A stretch of 64,000 nucleotides of DNA from Enterococcus pingfangensis (GCF_005405205.1 NZ_BJDP01000008.1:1-64000), one strand, 5' to 3'; positions 15,560 through 26,202 are shown, numbered from the stretch's first letter. The notes: a model not told the origin generated them from the letters alone. Program-made: numbers and translations.

Positions 15560-17329
15560 ATGACGGATTTAATCAAAGCAAGCAAATTCTTTTTCCATTA
15601 TTTGAAACGCTATAAGAGCTCCTTCTTTTTTATTCTCGTATCGATCATCGCAGCGACCTACTTACAGGTCAAAGCACCGCAATATATCGGTCAGGCATTT
15701 CAAGAATTAGCCAGATATTTAGAAAATTTGATGAATGGCGTCGATGATAAAAGCAAATTCATCGATATCATTTGGAAGCTGTTGTGGTTCTATGTACTTT
15801 CAAGTGCCGCAAGCTTTATTTACAGTATTCTATTTACTCAAGTCGTTGGGAAAGCAACCAATCGGATGCGGATCGGTCTATTCAACAAATTAGAAAAATT
15901 AACAATCCGTTTCTTTGATTCACATCAAGACGGCGAGATCTTGAGCCGCTTTACTAGTGATTTAGACAACATCCAAAATAGTTTGAACCAAGCATTGCTG
16001 CAATTTTTAACGAATGCGGTTCTATTAATCGGAATCTTGATCGTGATGTTCCGGCAAAGTGTTGAACTGGCTTGGGCAACGATCGCTTCGACACCGATTG
16101 CGATCCTTATCGCCGTAGTGATTATTCGCAAAGCTCGGAAGTATGTCGATATCCAGCAAGACGAAGTCGGCAAATTGAACGGCTATATGGATGAAAAAAT
16201 CAGCGGTCAGCGAATCATCATTACAAATGGTCTGCAAGAAGAAACAATCGATGGTTTCTTAGAACACAATCAAACGGTGCGTGACGCGACTTATAAAGGT
16301 CAAGTTTATTCTGGAATGTTGTTTCCAATGATGCAAGGGATGGCTTTAGTCAATACAGCCATCGTGATTTTCTTTGGCGGCTATCTAGCCTTGCACGGTG
16401 ATTTGGAACGGACGGTGGCTCTTGGTTTAGTAGTGACATTCGTTCAATATTCGCAACAATATTATCAGCCATTGATGCAGATTTCTTCTGGTTACAGCAT
16501 GATCCAATTAGCCGTGACCGGCGCACGACGGTTGAATGAAATGTTTGACGAACCCGATGAAGTGAAACCGGAAAATGGTGTGGAACTTACGGATGTAAAA
16601 GATGCGGTTCGTTTGAATCATGTAGATTTTGGCTATGAGGATGATCGGCTGATCTTGAAAGATGTCTCGATCAAAGTAAACAAAGGCGAGATGGTAGCGT
16701 TAGTTGGACCGACTGGTTCTGGAAAGACGACAATCATGAATTTGTTGAATCGCTTTTATGATGTAAATAGCGGATCTATTTCGTTTGATGGTCAAGATAT
16801 CAGAGAGGTCGATCTAGATAGTTTACGGCAGCACGTTGGGATCGTTTTGCAGGAATCTGTTTTATTTTCAGGCACGATTAAAGAAAATATTGCCTTTGGT
16901 AAACCAGAAGCAGCAGATGAAGAAATTATCGCGGCGGCTAAACAGGCAAACATCCATGACTTCATTGTAAGTTTGGATGAAGGTTATGAGACTGTTATCA
17001 GCGAAGAAAATAATTTGTTCAGTACCGGCCAAAAACAATTGATCAGTATCGCTCGGACGATCATCACTAATCCCGCGCTGTTGATTTTGGACGAAGCAAC
17101 TAGCAACGTGGATACAGTGACTGAAGCGAAGATCCAAAAAGCGATGGATGAAGCGATCAAAGGACGAACAAGTTTTGTGATCGCTCACCGCTTAAAAACG
17201 ATTTTGAATGCGGATCGGATCGTTGTTTTACGCGAGGGTCAAGTAATCGAGGAAGGAAATCACCACGAGTTATTAAAAGAAAATGGATTTTACGCGGAAC
17301 TTTATCGAAATCAATTTGTTTTCAAATAA
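15560..17329 (+). CDS. Heterodimeric multidrug ABC exporter, catalytic subunit
   Basis: A 589-residue half-transporter with an exporter domain of six helices and a nucleotide-binding domain. Walker A is GPTGSGKTT, Walker B ends in the catalytic Glu ([12 protein letters not shown]) and the switch His is present (VIAHRLK). Its signature loop is altered (FSTGQKQ rather than LSGGQ). The two subunits therefore make one competent site (this Walker B with the partner's FSGGQ) and one degenerate site. The gene is joined to its partner by a two-base gap and followed by a terminator. Confidence 0.85.
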   Translation: MTDLIKASKFFFHYLKRYKSSFFFILVSIIAATYLQVKAPQYIGQAFQELARYLENLMNGVDDKSKFIDIIWKLLWFYVLSSAASFIYSILFTQVVGKATNRMRIGLFNKLEKLTIRFFDSHQDGEILSRFTSDLDNIQNSLNQALLQFLTNAVLLIGILIVMFRQSVELAWATIASTPIAILIAVVIIRKARKYVDIQQDEVGKLNGYMDEKISGQRIIITNGLQEETIDGFLEHNQTVRDATYKGQVYSGMLFPMMQGMALVNTAIVIFFGGYLALHGDLERTVALGLVVTFVQYSQQYYQPLMQISSGYSMIQLAVTGARRLNEMFDEPDEVKPENGVELTDVKDAVRLNHVDFGYEDDRLILKDVSIKVNKGEMVALVGPTGSGKTTIMNLLNRFYDVNSGSISFDGQDIREVDLDSLRQHVGIVLQESVLFSGTIKENIAFGKPEAADEEIIAAAKQANIHDFIVSLDEGYETVISEENNLFSTGQKQLISIARTIITNPALLILDEATSNVDTVTEAKIQKAMDEAIKGRTSFVIAHRLKTILNADRIVVLREGQVIEEGNHHELLKENGFYAELYRNQFVFK

Positions 17330-17336
17330 GACGTTT

Positions 17337-17370
17337 GATCGCAGCAGAAAATTTTCTGTTGCGATTTTTG
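17337..17370 (+). terminator. Terminator of the ABC exporter operon
   Basis: ATCGCAGCAGAAAA pairs with TTTTCTGTTGCGAT, followed by T residues. Confidence 0.7.
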
Positions 17371-17399
17371 TTATTTAACATTTTTTAATGACTTATTTA

Positions 17400-17428
17400 T
17401 TGACTTCTCATTTTGTAAATGCTAAATT
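17400..17428 (+). promoter_or_regulatory. Promoter of the cysteine-leader operon
   Basis: TTGACT (17400-17405), 17 bases, TAAATT (17423-17428). Transcription would start about 25 bases before the first leader ORF. Confidence 0.5.
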
Positions 17429-17458
17429 CAATGTAATCATTTAAGGAGGTCAGAACTC

Positions 17459-17578
17459 ATGACAAGTAGTACGACGAAATGCATGGAGCTTCAATCAGTT
17501 GAATCAGCATGTTGTTGTATGGTGCCAAAAGCAGCATACCGTTTTGTCATGTCTATTAACTGTTCTGGACTCGTTTAA
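17459..17578 (+). CDS. Cysteine-rich leader peptide 1
   Basis: A 39-codon ORF behind a strong ribosome site (AAGGAGGTC, seven or so bases before the ATG). It contains five Cys codons, three of them consecutive (TGT TGT TGT, 17510-17518), directly before a hairpin GTATG-G-TGC/GCA-G-CATAC (about 17516-17540). A strong terminator follows at 17611-17648, and the next large genes handle sulfur amino acids. The design is that of a translation-coupled attenuator: ribosomes stalling at Cys codons when charged tRNA-Cys is scarce would change folding downstream. I infer the mechanism; the ORF, Cys run and terminator are seen. Confidence 0.65.
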   Translation: MTSSTTKCMELQSVESACCCMVPKAAYRFVMSINCSGLV

Positions 17579-17610
17579 AAAGAAGGAAACTTCTAATTTT
17601 TGACGATTGC

Positions 17611-17648
17611 AAGAGGTGCAGCTTTAATAGTCTGCACCTCTTTTTTTG
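17611..17648 (+). terminator. Conditional terminator in the cysteine leader
   Basis: AAGAGGTGCAG pairs perfectly with CTGCACCTCTT around a 10-base loop, followed by a T run. It sits between the two Cys-rich ORFs and before the biosynthetic genes, so it must be bypassed for their expression. I did not find a convincing alternative (antiterminator) pairing by eye. Confidence 0.75.
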
Positions 17649-17690
17649 TCGATAAGATTAGGATTTTCATCCAAAAGAGGAGGAACAACC

Positions 17691-17723
17691 ATGTGTTGTC
17701 ACTGCATAGCTGAACGTAGATAA
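17691..17723 (+). CDS. Cysteine-rich leader peptide 2
   Basis: A 10-codon ORF, MCCHCIAERR, with an excellent ribosome site (GAGGAGG at 17677-17683, seven bases before the ATG). Three of its first five residues are Cys. The stop lies 22 bases before the start of the next gene, close enough for ribosome stalling or release here to influence that gene's ribosome site. It is far too short for an enzyme, so a regulatory or sensing role is likely. Confidence 0.6.
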   Translation: MCCHCIAERR

Positions 17724-17733
17724 AACAAACTAG

Positions 17734-18891
<1,158 letters not shown>

Positions 18892-18911
18892 CAAAAAAAA
18901 ATTACTAAAAA

Positions 18912-18952
18912 ACGATCGTTTATCAGGAAGATTCATGAGTTAAACGATCGCT
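18912..18952. promoter_or_regulatory. Inverted repeat between the PLP enzyme and the importer genes
   Basis: CGATCGTTTA and TAAACGATCG are perfect complements about 17 bases apart. No T run follows, so it is more likely an RNA-processing or stability hairpin, or an operator, than a terminator. Confidence 0.45.
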
Positions 18953-18966
18953 GGGGGAAAAATAAA

Positions 18967-19746
18967 ATGAAAAAATCAATGATTGCCATTGCTAGTTTAT
19001 TAGTCGTGGGGGTTCTATTCTTGGCAGGATGCCAGTCAAATGACAAAGCGGATGATAGTGCAAGTTCAGAAAAAACTTTGCGGGTGGGAACAGAAGGAAC
19101 GTATTCACCCTTTTCTTTCCGTGATGATAACGATAAACTAACTGGTTATGATGTAGATGTTGCAAAAGCGGTCGCTAAAAAAATCGACTACAAAGTTGAA
19201 TTTGTCGAAGCGCCATGGGATTCAATGTTAGCCGCTTTTGATGCAAATAAATCCGATGTAATCTTCAACCAAGTAGCGATCACTGACGAACGGAAAGAAA
19301 AATATTTATTCAGCACACCGTATTCTATCTCGCATCCGGCGCTGATCGTCAATAAAGACAATGATGAAATCAAAGATTTTGCTGATTTAGAAGGAAAAAC
19401 TTCGGCGCAATCATTAACGAGCAACTACGCACAAATGGCAGAAGACCTTGGCGCGGAAATCTCTAGTGTTGATGGTTTTAGTAAAGCGGTCGAATTGGTC
19501 GGCAATAACCGTGCAGACGCAACATTGAATGATGACGTGACTTACTATGACTACTTGAATCAAAAACCTGATGCACCGATCAAAATCGTTAAAACATCAG
19601 ACGAGTCGACTGAAGTCGCTGCAATGTTTCATCAAGGTGACGAAGAGTTAGTCAAAAAAGTCGATAAAGCCATCAAAGAATTACAAGATGACGGGACTTT
19701 AACAAAACTATCAGAAAAATATTTCAAGAGAGATATCTCTAAATAA
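18967..19746 (+). CDS. Cystine-type ABC transporter substrate-binding lipoprotein
   Basis: A 259-residue family 3 solute-binding protein. The signal peptide ends in the lipobox LAGC with Cys22 as the lipid anchor. The amino-acid-binding signature is visible as GTYSPFSFRD and LTGYDVDVAKAVA. Its permease and ATPase genes follow at once. The substrate is likely cystine, because of the cysteine leader and PLP enzyme upstream and the resemblance to TcyA-like proteins, but another polar amino acid cannot be excluded. Confidence 0.85.
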   Translation: MKKSMIAIASLLVVGVLFLAGCQSNDKADDSASSEKTLRVGTEGTYSPFSFRDDNDKLTGYDVDVAKAVAKKIDYKVEFVEAPWDSMLAAFDANKSDVIFNQVAITDERKEKYLFSTPYSISHPALIVNKDNDEIKDFADLEGKTSAQSLTSNYAQMAEDLGAEISSVDGFSKAVELVGNNRADATLNDDVTYYDYLNQKPDAPIKIVKTSDESTEVAAMFHQGDEELVKKVDKAIKELQDDGTLTKLSEKYFKRDISK

Positions 19747-19823
19747 GAAAGTTGGTTCGATCTTGTTGATTAAACTAGCAATCCAAGCAGCAAATTAATT
19801 CGTTAAAACGAGGAGTAAGTAAA

Positions 19824-20477
19824 ATGGAACGAACGATTGATATTATTCAAAGCTCAGCGCTGCCGTTATTTTGGGCACTGTTAAAAATGACGATTCCTTT
19901 GACGTTGATCTCATTTGCATTAGGTATGATCTTAGCGTTGGTCACCGCCTTAGCACGGATCTCAAAGAATCGTGTTTTAAACGGAATTTTCTTTTTATAT
20001 GTCTGGATTTTCCGCGGAACTCCGTTATTGGTCCAATTATTCATTGTCTTTTTTGGACTTCCTTCGGTGGGAATCCAAATGGACGCTTGGACAGCAGCGA
20101 TTTTGACTTTTTCACTAAATACCGGCGCGTATGCTTCTGAAAATATTCGTTCCGCTTTGCTGGCGATCCCAAAAGGTCAATACGAATCAGCAGCTTCATT
20201 GGGGATGAGCCGCTGGCAGATTTTGCATCGCATCATCGCGCCGCAAGCGTTCAAGATTGCTTTGCCGCCGTTGTCTAACAGTTTTGTCAGTTTAGTCAAA
20301 GATACGTCACTGGCAGCGAGCATCACGATTGTTGAGATTTTTATGACCGCACAAAGAATCGCCGCTCGGACCTATGAGCCGCTGCTGCTTTATAGCATGG
20401 TGGCGATCTATTATCTGATCTTTTGTACCTTCTTAAATTATCTGCAATCCGTACTTGAAAAACGGATGATTTATTAG
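19824..20477 (+). CDS. Amino-acid ABC transporter permease
   Basis: A 217-residue permease of the HisM/TcyB type. It has about five transmembrane helices, the IFRGTPLLVQLF motif near residue 60 and the EAA loop (ESAASLGMSRWQ, then RIIAPQAFK) that docks with the ATPase. It sits between the binding-protein gene and the ATPase gene, with 16 bases before the latter. AGGAG precedes the ATG. It should form the membrane pore of the cystine-type importer as a homodimer. Confidence 0.9.
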   Translation: MERTIDIIQSSALPLFWALLKMTIPLTLISFALGMILALVTALARISKNRVLNGIFFLYVWIFRGTPLLVQLFIVFFGLPSVGIQMDAWTAAILTFSLNTGAYASENIRSALLAIPKGQYESAASLGMSRWQILHRIIAPQAFKIALPPLSNSFVSLVKDTSLAASITIVEIFMTAQRIAARTYEPLLLYSMVAIYYLIFCTFLNYLQSVLEKRMIY

Positions 20478-20493
20478 GAAGGGGGAGCTAGCT

Positions 20494-21225
20494 ATGTTGA
20501 CAATTGAAAAATTAAACAAAAGTTTTAACGGAACGCAAGTTTTAAAAGAGATCGATCTAGTCTTTCAACCCGGAGAAACGACAGTCATTTTAGGACCGTC
20601 GGGATCAGGAAAAAGTACGTTACTACGCTCAATCGATCTATTAGAAACACCGGACAGCGGTACGATCAAGATTGATCAAGACAAACTTACATTTCCGCAA
20701 AATTTATCGTTTCGCCAATTAAAAGAATATCGTGGTCATTTTAGTATTGTTTTTCAAGCATACAATCTTTTTCCCCATTTGACGGTCATTCAAAACGTCA
20801 TGGAAGGTCCGACACAGGTGAAGAAAGTTTCGAAAACACAAGCCCACGAGCAAGCAGAAGAACTGCTGAAAAAAGTTGGACTATTAGATAAAGCCTTGGA
20901 ACGTCCGAAACAATTATCTGGCGGACAAATGCAGCGAGTAGCAATCGCACGAGCTCTAGCGATGGAACCAGAATTCATGCTTTATGATGAACCCACCAGC
21001 GCGCTTGATCCGGAACTCGCACAAGAAGTTTTGCAAGTAATCAAAGATTTGGCAGAGGCGGGTAATGGGCAGATCGTTGTGACCCATCATTTAGAATTTG
21101 CCCGCAAAGTTGCTGATCGAATCGTTTTTCTTGAAGACGGACAAGTGACTTTTGACGGCAGCAGCTCAGCCTTTTTTGAAAGTGATAATCCACGGATCCA
21201 ACGATACTTGCAACAATTTTTATAA
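20494..21225 (+). CDS. Amino-acid ABC transporter ATPase
   Basis: A 243-residue ABC ATPase of the polar amino-acid (GlnQ/TcyC) group. Walker A is GPSGSGKST (about 34-42), the Q-loop is FQAYNLFPH, the signature is LSGGQMQR and Walker B is FMLYDEPTSALD. The switch His is in VTHHLEFA. GGAGCTAG precedes the start. It completes the three-part importer and is the last gene before a terminator inside repeat copy B. Confidence 0.9.
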   Translation: MLTIEKLNKSFNGTQVLKEIDLVFQPGETTVILGPSGSGKSTLLRSIDLLETPDSGTIKIDQDKLTFPQNLSFRQLKEYRGHFSIVFQAYNLFPHLTVIQNVMEGPTQVKKVSKTQAHEQAEELLKKVGLLDKALERPKQLSGGQMQRVAIARALAMEPEFMLYDEPTSALDPELAQEVLQVIKDLAEAGNGQIVVTHHLEFARKVADRIVFLEDGQVTFDGSSSAFFESDNPRIQRYLQQFL

Positions 21226-21227
21226 AA

Positions 21228-21345
21228 GAAAGAGGAGATGACAAAAAATTGTCATCTCCTCTTTTTTCGAATAAATGATAAAAAGCAGCTTCGAGAAATT
21301 CCTGTTTTATTTCTTGCGGCTGCCCACTTCTGCCACAATTTTTTT
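21228..21345. repeat. Dispersed tail-to-tail repeat, copy B
   Basis: It starts with the terminator hairpin AGAGGAGATGACAA/TTGTCATCTCCTCT plus T run (21231-21267), followed by CGAATAAATGATAAAAAG, GAAATTCCTG and a closing TGCCACAAT. The central part seen in copy A is missing. It fills the gap between the importer ATPase and the convergent P-type ATPase gene and should stop transcription from both sides. Confidence 0.6.
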
Positions 21346-24013
21346 AAGACTTAGTAAGTTGTATCTCAGGTTTTGGTTCTTGGATTTTAACTAGGATTAA
21401 TTTAGTGATCTCCATCAATAAGACAGCCGAGACGGCTAATGACAATGCCAAGCCGATTTCGGTCAACGCAAAGGTGCTTGGAATAGCAAAGACTTCACGC
21501 AGTCCGGGCAGCAAGGTCAAGCTGAACAATCCAGAACAAACTAGAATCGCTAGTAAAACCATTTTGTTAGAAAACAAGCCGACTTGCAGCGAGGTTTGTG
21601 TATTTGAGCGAGCCGCGAAAGTTTGTAATGTCCGACTCAAGATCAATGTAGTAAACGCCATTGCTACACCAGTTTCTGGTGATTGTTGATTTCCTAACCA
21701 TTGAGCGGTGATCACTGCTAAAGCGATTAAAATTCCACGATAAGTTACAGAAACTAAAGTTTTACCGGTAAAGATCCCGCTGTTTGGATCACGAGGCTGA
21801 CGTTTCATAATGGTCGGTTCAGCTTTTTCCATGCCCAACGCGATCGCTGGCAATGAGTCATTGACTAAGTTGATAAAAAGCAGCTGCAATGCGGTGAATG
21901 GATTTGCCCAGCCAATCGCTAAAGCAAAAACAATCGCGATGATCGCTCCTAAGTTTCCAGCAAAGAGGTAAGCGACCGCTTTTTTGATATTGTCAAAAAC
22001 ATTTCGGCCAACTTCAACCGCTTTGATAATAGAAGCGAAGTTATCATCTGTTAGGACCATTGCAGCGGCATCTTTGGCAACATCAGTTCCAGTTCCCATC
22101 GCGATTCCGATATCTGCTTGTTTCAAGGCGGGAGCATCATTGACCCCGTCGCCGGTCATGGCTGAGATTTTACCTTTTTCTTGCCAAGCGCGAACAATCC
22201 GAATTTTATTTTCTGGTGAGACACGGGCATAAACGGTCACTTGTTCTAAACATTCAGCCAATTCAGCCTCAGTTAATCGATCCAATTCAGCACCAGTCAA
22301 AGCTTGATCGCCGGATTGGAAGATCCCGATCTCTTTAGCGATAGCAACAGCAGTCGTCTTGTGGTCGCCGGTGATCATTACTGTTTTGATGCCGGCTGAA
22401 TTAGCATCCGCGACTGCTTGGAAAACTTCTTCCCGCGGTGGATCAATCATTGCCAACAATCCGACTAAGACAAGCTCTTCTTCGTCAGCTAATGTCAGCT
22501 CATTTGTTGAAACTTCTTTATAAGCAAAAGCTAAAACACGCAAGGCGCGTTCAGAAAACTGTTCGTTTTGTTTTTGAAAATGTGCTTTTAATTCAGCCGT
22601 CAGCTCCACGACTTGGCCATTTAATAAAACTTTTGTACTACGCTCAAAGATGATATCTGGTCCGCCTTTAGTCACCATGAGCTTTTGCTGAGCGATTGTA
22701 TGAAGAGTAGACATCAACTTGCGATCAGAATCAAACGGTAGTTCCGCTTCACGAGGATATTTTTCTCGCAGTTCACGATAAGACTGATTTTGTTTTTCAC
22801 TGAAGTCGATCAGTGTGATTTCAGTTGGATCGCCCAATTTCGTTCCATCTTCACTGATCGTCGCATCGTTAGCTAAAACACTAATGTCGATCAAACGTTG
22901 CTCATCTGTTTGCCATTGTTGCGGATCGTTAGAAAATTTACCGCTTTGCCCGTTGGCTAAGTAATGATCAACGACAGTCATTTTATTTTGCGTCAGTGTG
23001 CCGGTTTTATCGGTACAGATGATACTAGTCGAACCTAAAGTTTCGACGGCGGGCAGTTTCCGGATAATCGCATGGTGTTTCGCCATTTTCTTTGTTCCTA
23101 ATGAAAGAACGATCGTCACGATCGATTGCAAAGCTTCAGGGATGGCAGCCACAGCGACCGCTACGGCGAACATAAAGGCATTCATGATATCTTGAGTCAC
23201 ATCCGCTGAACCATCTAAGAAGACCCGCAGCAGCTGAACGCCTAAGATCACCAATGATAAAAGCAAGATCGCAAAACTTAATTTTTTACTGAAAAGATCT
23301 AAGCCTCGCTGCAAGGGTGTTTTTTGTTCAGTGGTTGATTCTAATAAACCAGCGACTTGACCGATTTCAGTATCGCTGCCTGTCGCAGTTACTAAAAATT
23401 TTCCGCGGCCGTATGTGACAATCGTTCCGCTGAATACCATATTGACGCGATCGCCGACAGGGGCTTCCGCAGAAAGTACGGTAATTTTCTTTTCTGCAGG
23501 TGTTGATTCGCCGGTCAGCATACCTTCGTCAACTTTTAACGAGCCGACTTCAAGTAAGCGGCCATCTGCGGGAACATAGTCACCCGCTTCTAAAATAACG
23601 ATGTCACCAGGTACGATTTCTTTTGCCGGAATCGTTTGTGCCTGTCCACTACGAAGGACGCTAGCATCGGGTGCCGAAAGTTTTTTCAACGCATCAAGCG
23701 AGCCTTCTGCTTTTTTTGTTTGGATTACACTGACCACAGAATTCAACAACAGTACGGCAAAGATGACGAGTGATTCTACATGGGCGCCCATGACCATCTG
23801 AACGATCGCTACGATTAATAAGACGATCACCATCGCATCTTTGAATGTTTCGATAAATAAGGTCAATGCTGATTTTTTCTTAGCTTCCCGCAGTTGGTTA
23901 GGGCCCTTTTCTTGCAGCAGTTGTTGTGCTTTTTCTGAGCTCAAACCAGCGGCAGTCGTATTCAAATCTTTCATCAACAGATCCGTTTCTTTTTGATACA
24001 CATGTTTTGTCAA
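21344..24013 (-). CDS. P2-type cation ATPase, probable Mn2+/Ca2+ exporter
   Basis: An 889-residue P-type ATPase of the SERCA/PMR1-like group. Seen are the actuator TGES motif (about 167-170), the phosphorylated Asp335 in DKTGTLT, the nucleotide-domain KGGPD, the hinge TGDGVNDAPALKQAD and about ten membrane helices. The ion-site helix reads IPEALQ rather than PEGL. The gene is preceded by a yybP-ykoY (Mn2+) riboswitch, as are the Mn2+ exporters YoaB of Lactococcus and MgtA of pneumococcus, so Mn2+ efflux, perhaps with Ca2+, is the best guess. A short extra ORF is not seen between riboswitch and gene. Confidence 0.9.
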   Translation of the reverse strand: MTKHVYQKETDLLMKDLNTTAAGLSSEKAQQLLQEKGPNQLREAKKKSALTLFIETFKDAMVIVLLIVAIVQMVMGAHVESLVIFAVLLLNSVVSVIQTKKAEGSLDALKKLSAPDASVLRSGQAQTIPAKEIVPGDIVILEAGDYVPADGRLLEVGSLKVDEGMLTGESTPAEKKITVLSAEAPVGDRVNMVFSGTIVTYGRGKFLVTATGSDTEIGQVAGLLESTTEQKTPLQRGLDLFSKKLSFAILLLSLVILGVQLLRVFLDGSADVTQDIMNAFMFAVAVAVAAIPEALQSIVTIVLSLGTKKMAKHHAIIRKLPAVETLGSTSIICTDKTGTLTQNKMTVVDHYLANGQSGKFSNDPQQWQTDEQRLIDISVLANDATISEDGTKLGDPTEITLIDFSEKQNQSYRELREKYPREAELPFDSDRKLMSTLHTIAQQKLMVTKGGPDIIFERSTKVLLNGQVVELTAELKAHFQKQNEQFSERALRVLAFAYKEVSTNELTLADEEELVLVGLLAMIDPPREEVFQAVADANSAGIKTVMITGDHKTTAVAIAKEIGIFQSGDQALTGAELDRLTEAELAECLEQVTVYARVSPENKIRIVRAWQEKGKISAMTGDGVNDAPALKQADIGIAMGTGTDVAKDAAAMVLTDDNFASIIKAVEVGRNVFDNIKKAVAYLFAGNLGAIIAIVFALAIGWANPFTALQLLFINLVNDSLPAIALGMEKAEPTIMKRQPRDPNSGIFTGKTLVSVTYRGILIALAVITAQWLGNQQSPETGVAMAFTTLILSRTLQTFAARSNTQTSLQVGLFSNKMVLLAILVCSGLFSLTLLPGLREVFAIPSTFALTEIGLALSLAVSAVLLMEITKLILVKIQEPKPEIQLTKS

Positions 24014-24097
24014 TTTATATCCCCCAATGATTTTTTTACTTAACTTGGTTTTTTGCAGTTATCGTCAGCTGCCGATTTTATTTCAGCAAGCAGAACT

Positions 24098-24236
24098 AAC
24101 AAAAAGAGACCCAAGGCAAGTAGTTATACTTGTCTTAGGTCTCACCATTTCATACGATACCAGAAAACCATCACTGGTTTACTTACTGTTGATATCATAA
24201 CAACAACGTTGTCGGTTACTCCCCTAAGGAGTTATT
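24098..24236 (-). ncRNA. yybP-ykoY manganese riboswitch
   Basis: Read on the minus strand, the leader has the GGGGAGTAACC entry, a central arm, ATCAACAGTAAG and the characteristic GTGAGACC followed by the terminator pair GAGACCTAAGACAAG/CTTGCCTTGGGTCTC and a T run. This is the signature of the Mn2+-sensing yybP-ykoY class, in which metal binding disfavours the terminator. It lies 85 bases before a P-type cation ATPase start, the usual target. Elements were matched by eye from memory of the consensus. Confidence 0.8.
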
Positions 24237-24371
24237 AATATATTTATACTCTAACGTAAACTATTTATGATTACAAGAAATATGTTGAATTAACAGAGTA
24301 AATTCATAAAATAATTTTGACTGCGCCTTGTTGGGTCTGTTTTAAAAGGTTATTTAATTTTTATTAAGAAA
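24237..24371. other. Intergenic DNA between riboswitch and M42 peptidase gene
   Basis: AT-rich sequence. It should hold the riboswitch promoter on the minus strand; a TATAAA-like -10 is visible near 24247, but the -35 is unclear. Nothing else is recognised. Confidence 0.4.
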
Positions 24372-25445
24372 CTATTTCCCCGCAATAATCGTCTTGATCG
24401 TACTTTCATCTAAGCCCTTTAAAACTTGGATCAGCATTTCTTTTGCGGCATCAAAGTCAGCGATATTGAACATCGTTTGATGCGTATGGATGTAGCGTCC
24501 GCAAACGCCGATCACTGTACTTGGAATGCCGGTATTAGAAGTATGCGCGGCTCCAGCGTCCGTACCGCCTTTTGAGACAAAGTATTGGTAAGGGATGTTG
24601 TGAGTCTCCGCCGTATCTAATAAATATTCCCGCAAACGGGGAAGTAAAATCATACCGGGATCTTGAATTCGCAAAAGTGTTCCTTCGCCTAGATGTCCGA
24701 AAGTTCCGTTAGTTGTGACTAAATCATCTGCGGCTGAACAATCGACCGCGAAAAATAAATCCGGCTGGAATTTTGTGACAGCGGGTTTGGCGCCGCGCAA
24801 GCCGACTTCTTCTTGGACGTTTGCTCCGGCAATCAAGGTATAATCGAATGTTTCCTTTTGCAAAGCGTCTAAGGCTTCCAACACAACGGTACAACCATAC
24901 CGATTGTCCCAAGCTTTACTAATAATATTTTTGCCGTTGGCGGTTTTGACCGTCTCAGTTTGTGGAACGATCGTATCTCCAGGCAACACGCCGTAAGCCA
25001 ACGCTTCATCTTTTGATTCAAAGCCCGCGTCAAATAAAATATCTTCGACTTTCACTTGACCTTGTCCGCTTGTTCCTCGTAATAAATGTGGTGGGACTGA
25101 AGAGGAGACACACGGATAATTGCCTTTGCCAGTCTTCAGAGTAAAGCGTTGTGCCGAAACGACATAAGGGTTCCAACCGCCTAAAGGGACGACCTTGAAC
25201 AAGCCGCGCGGAGTGATCTCGGTCAATAAAAATCCGACTTCATCCATATGGGCTGCGACCATCACGCGTGGTTTATTAGTGTCTGCCTGGCGCAGACCGA
25301 AAATACCACCCAAACCATCTTGTTGTACCTCATCGACTAGAGGAGTAAGTGCGGTTCGCATGTAGCTGCGAATGTCTTCTTCAAAACCGCTCGTTCCTTG
25401 CAACTCGGTTAATTCTTTGATTCGTTGAAATGTTTTTTCTTCCAT
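24372..25445 (-). CDS. M42 family glutamyl aminopeptidase-like metallopeptidase
   Basis: A 357-residue M42 peptidase (PepA/FrvX group), a cytoplasmic dinuclear metal aminopeptidase usually forming tetrahedral dodecamers. Metal and catalytic elements: AAHMDEVGF near residue 65, SKAWDNRYGC, NVQEEVGLRGA with the catalytic Glu, FAVDCSAADD and the late IHTHQT. The GGTDAGAAH loop is typical. AAGGAG precedes the ATG. A methyltransferase gene lies just upstream on the same strand, 34 bases away, so the two may be co-transcribed. Confidence 0.9.
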   Translation of the reverse strand: MEEKTFQRIKELTELQGTSGFEEDIRSYMRTALTPLVDEVQQDGLGGIFGLRQADTNKPRVMVAAHMDEVGFLLTEITPRGLFKVVPLGGWNPYVVSAQRFTLKTGKGNYPCVSSSVPPHLLRGTSGQGQVKVEDILFDAGFESKDEALAYGVLPGDTIVPQTETVKTANGKNIISKAWDNRYGCTVVLEALDALQKETFDYTLIAGANVQEEVGLRGAKPAVTKFQPDLFFAVDCSAADDLVTTNGTFGHLGEGTLLRIQDPGMILLPRLREYLLDTAETHNIPYQYFVSKGGTDAGAAHTSNTGIPSTVIGVCGRYIHTHQTMFNIADFDAAKEMLIQVLKGLDESTIKTIIAGK

Positions 25446-25479
25446 CCTTTGTCCACTCCTTGAAAGTCAAAATCTTATT

Positions 25480-26202
25480 TTATTTTGCAACTTGAAAATA
25501 AATCAATTCAAAGTCGATCACCGACTGGTTGATTTTTTCTTGTGTATCGCCAAAAGTTTTTTCGGTAATTTTTGCTAGTTCTGCAGGCGCGAATGTATCA
25601 GCAAAATATGCTTGAAAAAACTCACGACTGATCGTTTCGTGGCTAGTGTAGCTGAATTTTTTTTTGTGAAAAGGAATGTGTAATTCCGTTAAAAAAGACT
25701 TGTACCGCGCATTTAATGCTAGATCGGGATTCGCTTCCTCGTAGGGCGAGAACAGCTGATCTTCGTCTTTTATAACTCGCAGCAGCAAGCACCAATTACG
25801 ACTCGCATGATAAAAAGCCAGCAGATCTGATTGAGACTGCAGGGCAGGGTTCATCGCTGAGAAAACAAGATCGTAGCGATGTTTATTTTGAGCCAAAAAG
25901 GTTTCTTGCGTTTGCTTGATCAACCGCACATGTTCCGCTGATTTTGCAGCAGCTATTTGTAACATTTTCGCGGAAATATCTACAAGTTCATATTCTTTTA
26001 CTGCAGTTTGCAGGGCAGGAATATAGCGGCCTGTCCCGCCGGCAAGATCTAAAAATGTGTGACAAGGAAGCAACTTCTGCGCGAATAAAAAATCACGGAG
26101 ATCTTGTGCAATCGGCAAGGTAGATTCTTGTTGGATCGCTTCATAGTCTTCGGCAAATTCATCCCAAAATGATTCTAGTTCACTCAAATAATCAGACATC
26201 AA
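25480..26202 (-). CDS. Class I SAM-dependent methyltransferase
   Basis: A 240-residue Rossmann methyltransferase. The SAM-binding loop is FLDLAGGTGRYIPAL (about residues 50-64), with the acidic residue after strand 2 in YELVDISAKML and DLVFSAMNP as the post-strand-4 motif. The C-terminal half (about 150-240) is helical and probably binds substrate. The substrate is unknown. A double ATG allows a start at 26202 or 26199. It is the first gene of a probable two-gene unit with the M42 peptidase, after the yjeM terminator. Confidence 0.75.
   Translation of the reverse strand: MMSDYLSELESFWDEFAEDYEAIQQESTLPIAQDLRDFLFAQKLLPCHTFLDLAGGTGRYIPALQTAVKEYELVDISAKMLQIAAAKSAEHVRLIKQTQETFLAQNKHRYDLVFSAMNPALQSQSDLLAFYHASRNWCLLLRVIKDEDQLFSPYEEANPDLALNARYKSFLTELHIPFHKKKFSYTSHETISREFFQAYFADTFAPAELAKITEKTFGDTQEKINQSVIDFELIYFQVAK

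Noticed and set aside
13845-17329. Bacteriocin or lantibiotic exporter
   Set aside because: No peptidase domain, precursor peptide or modification genes; the paired NBD pattern is that of drug exporters.
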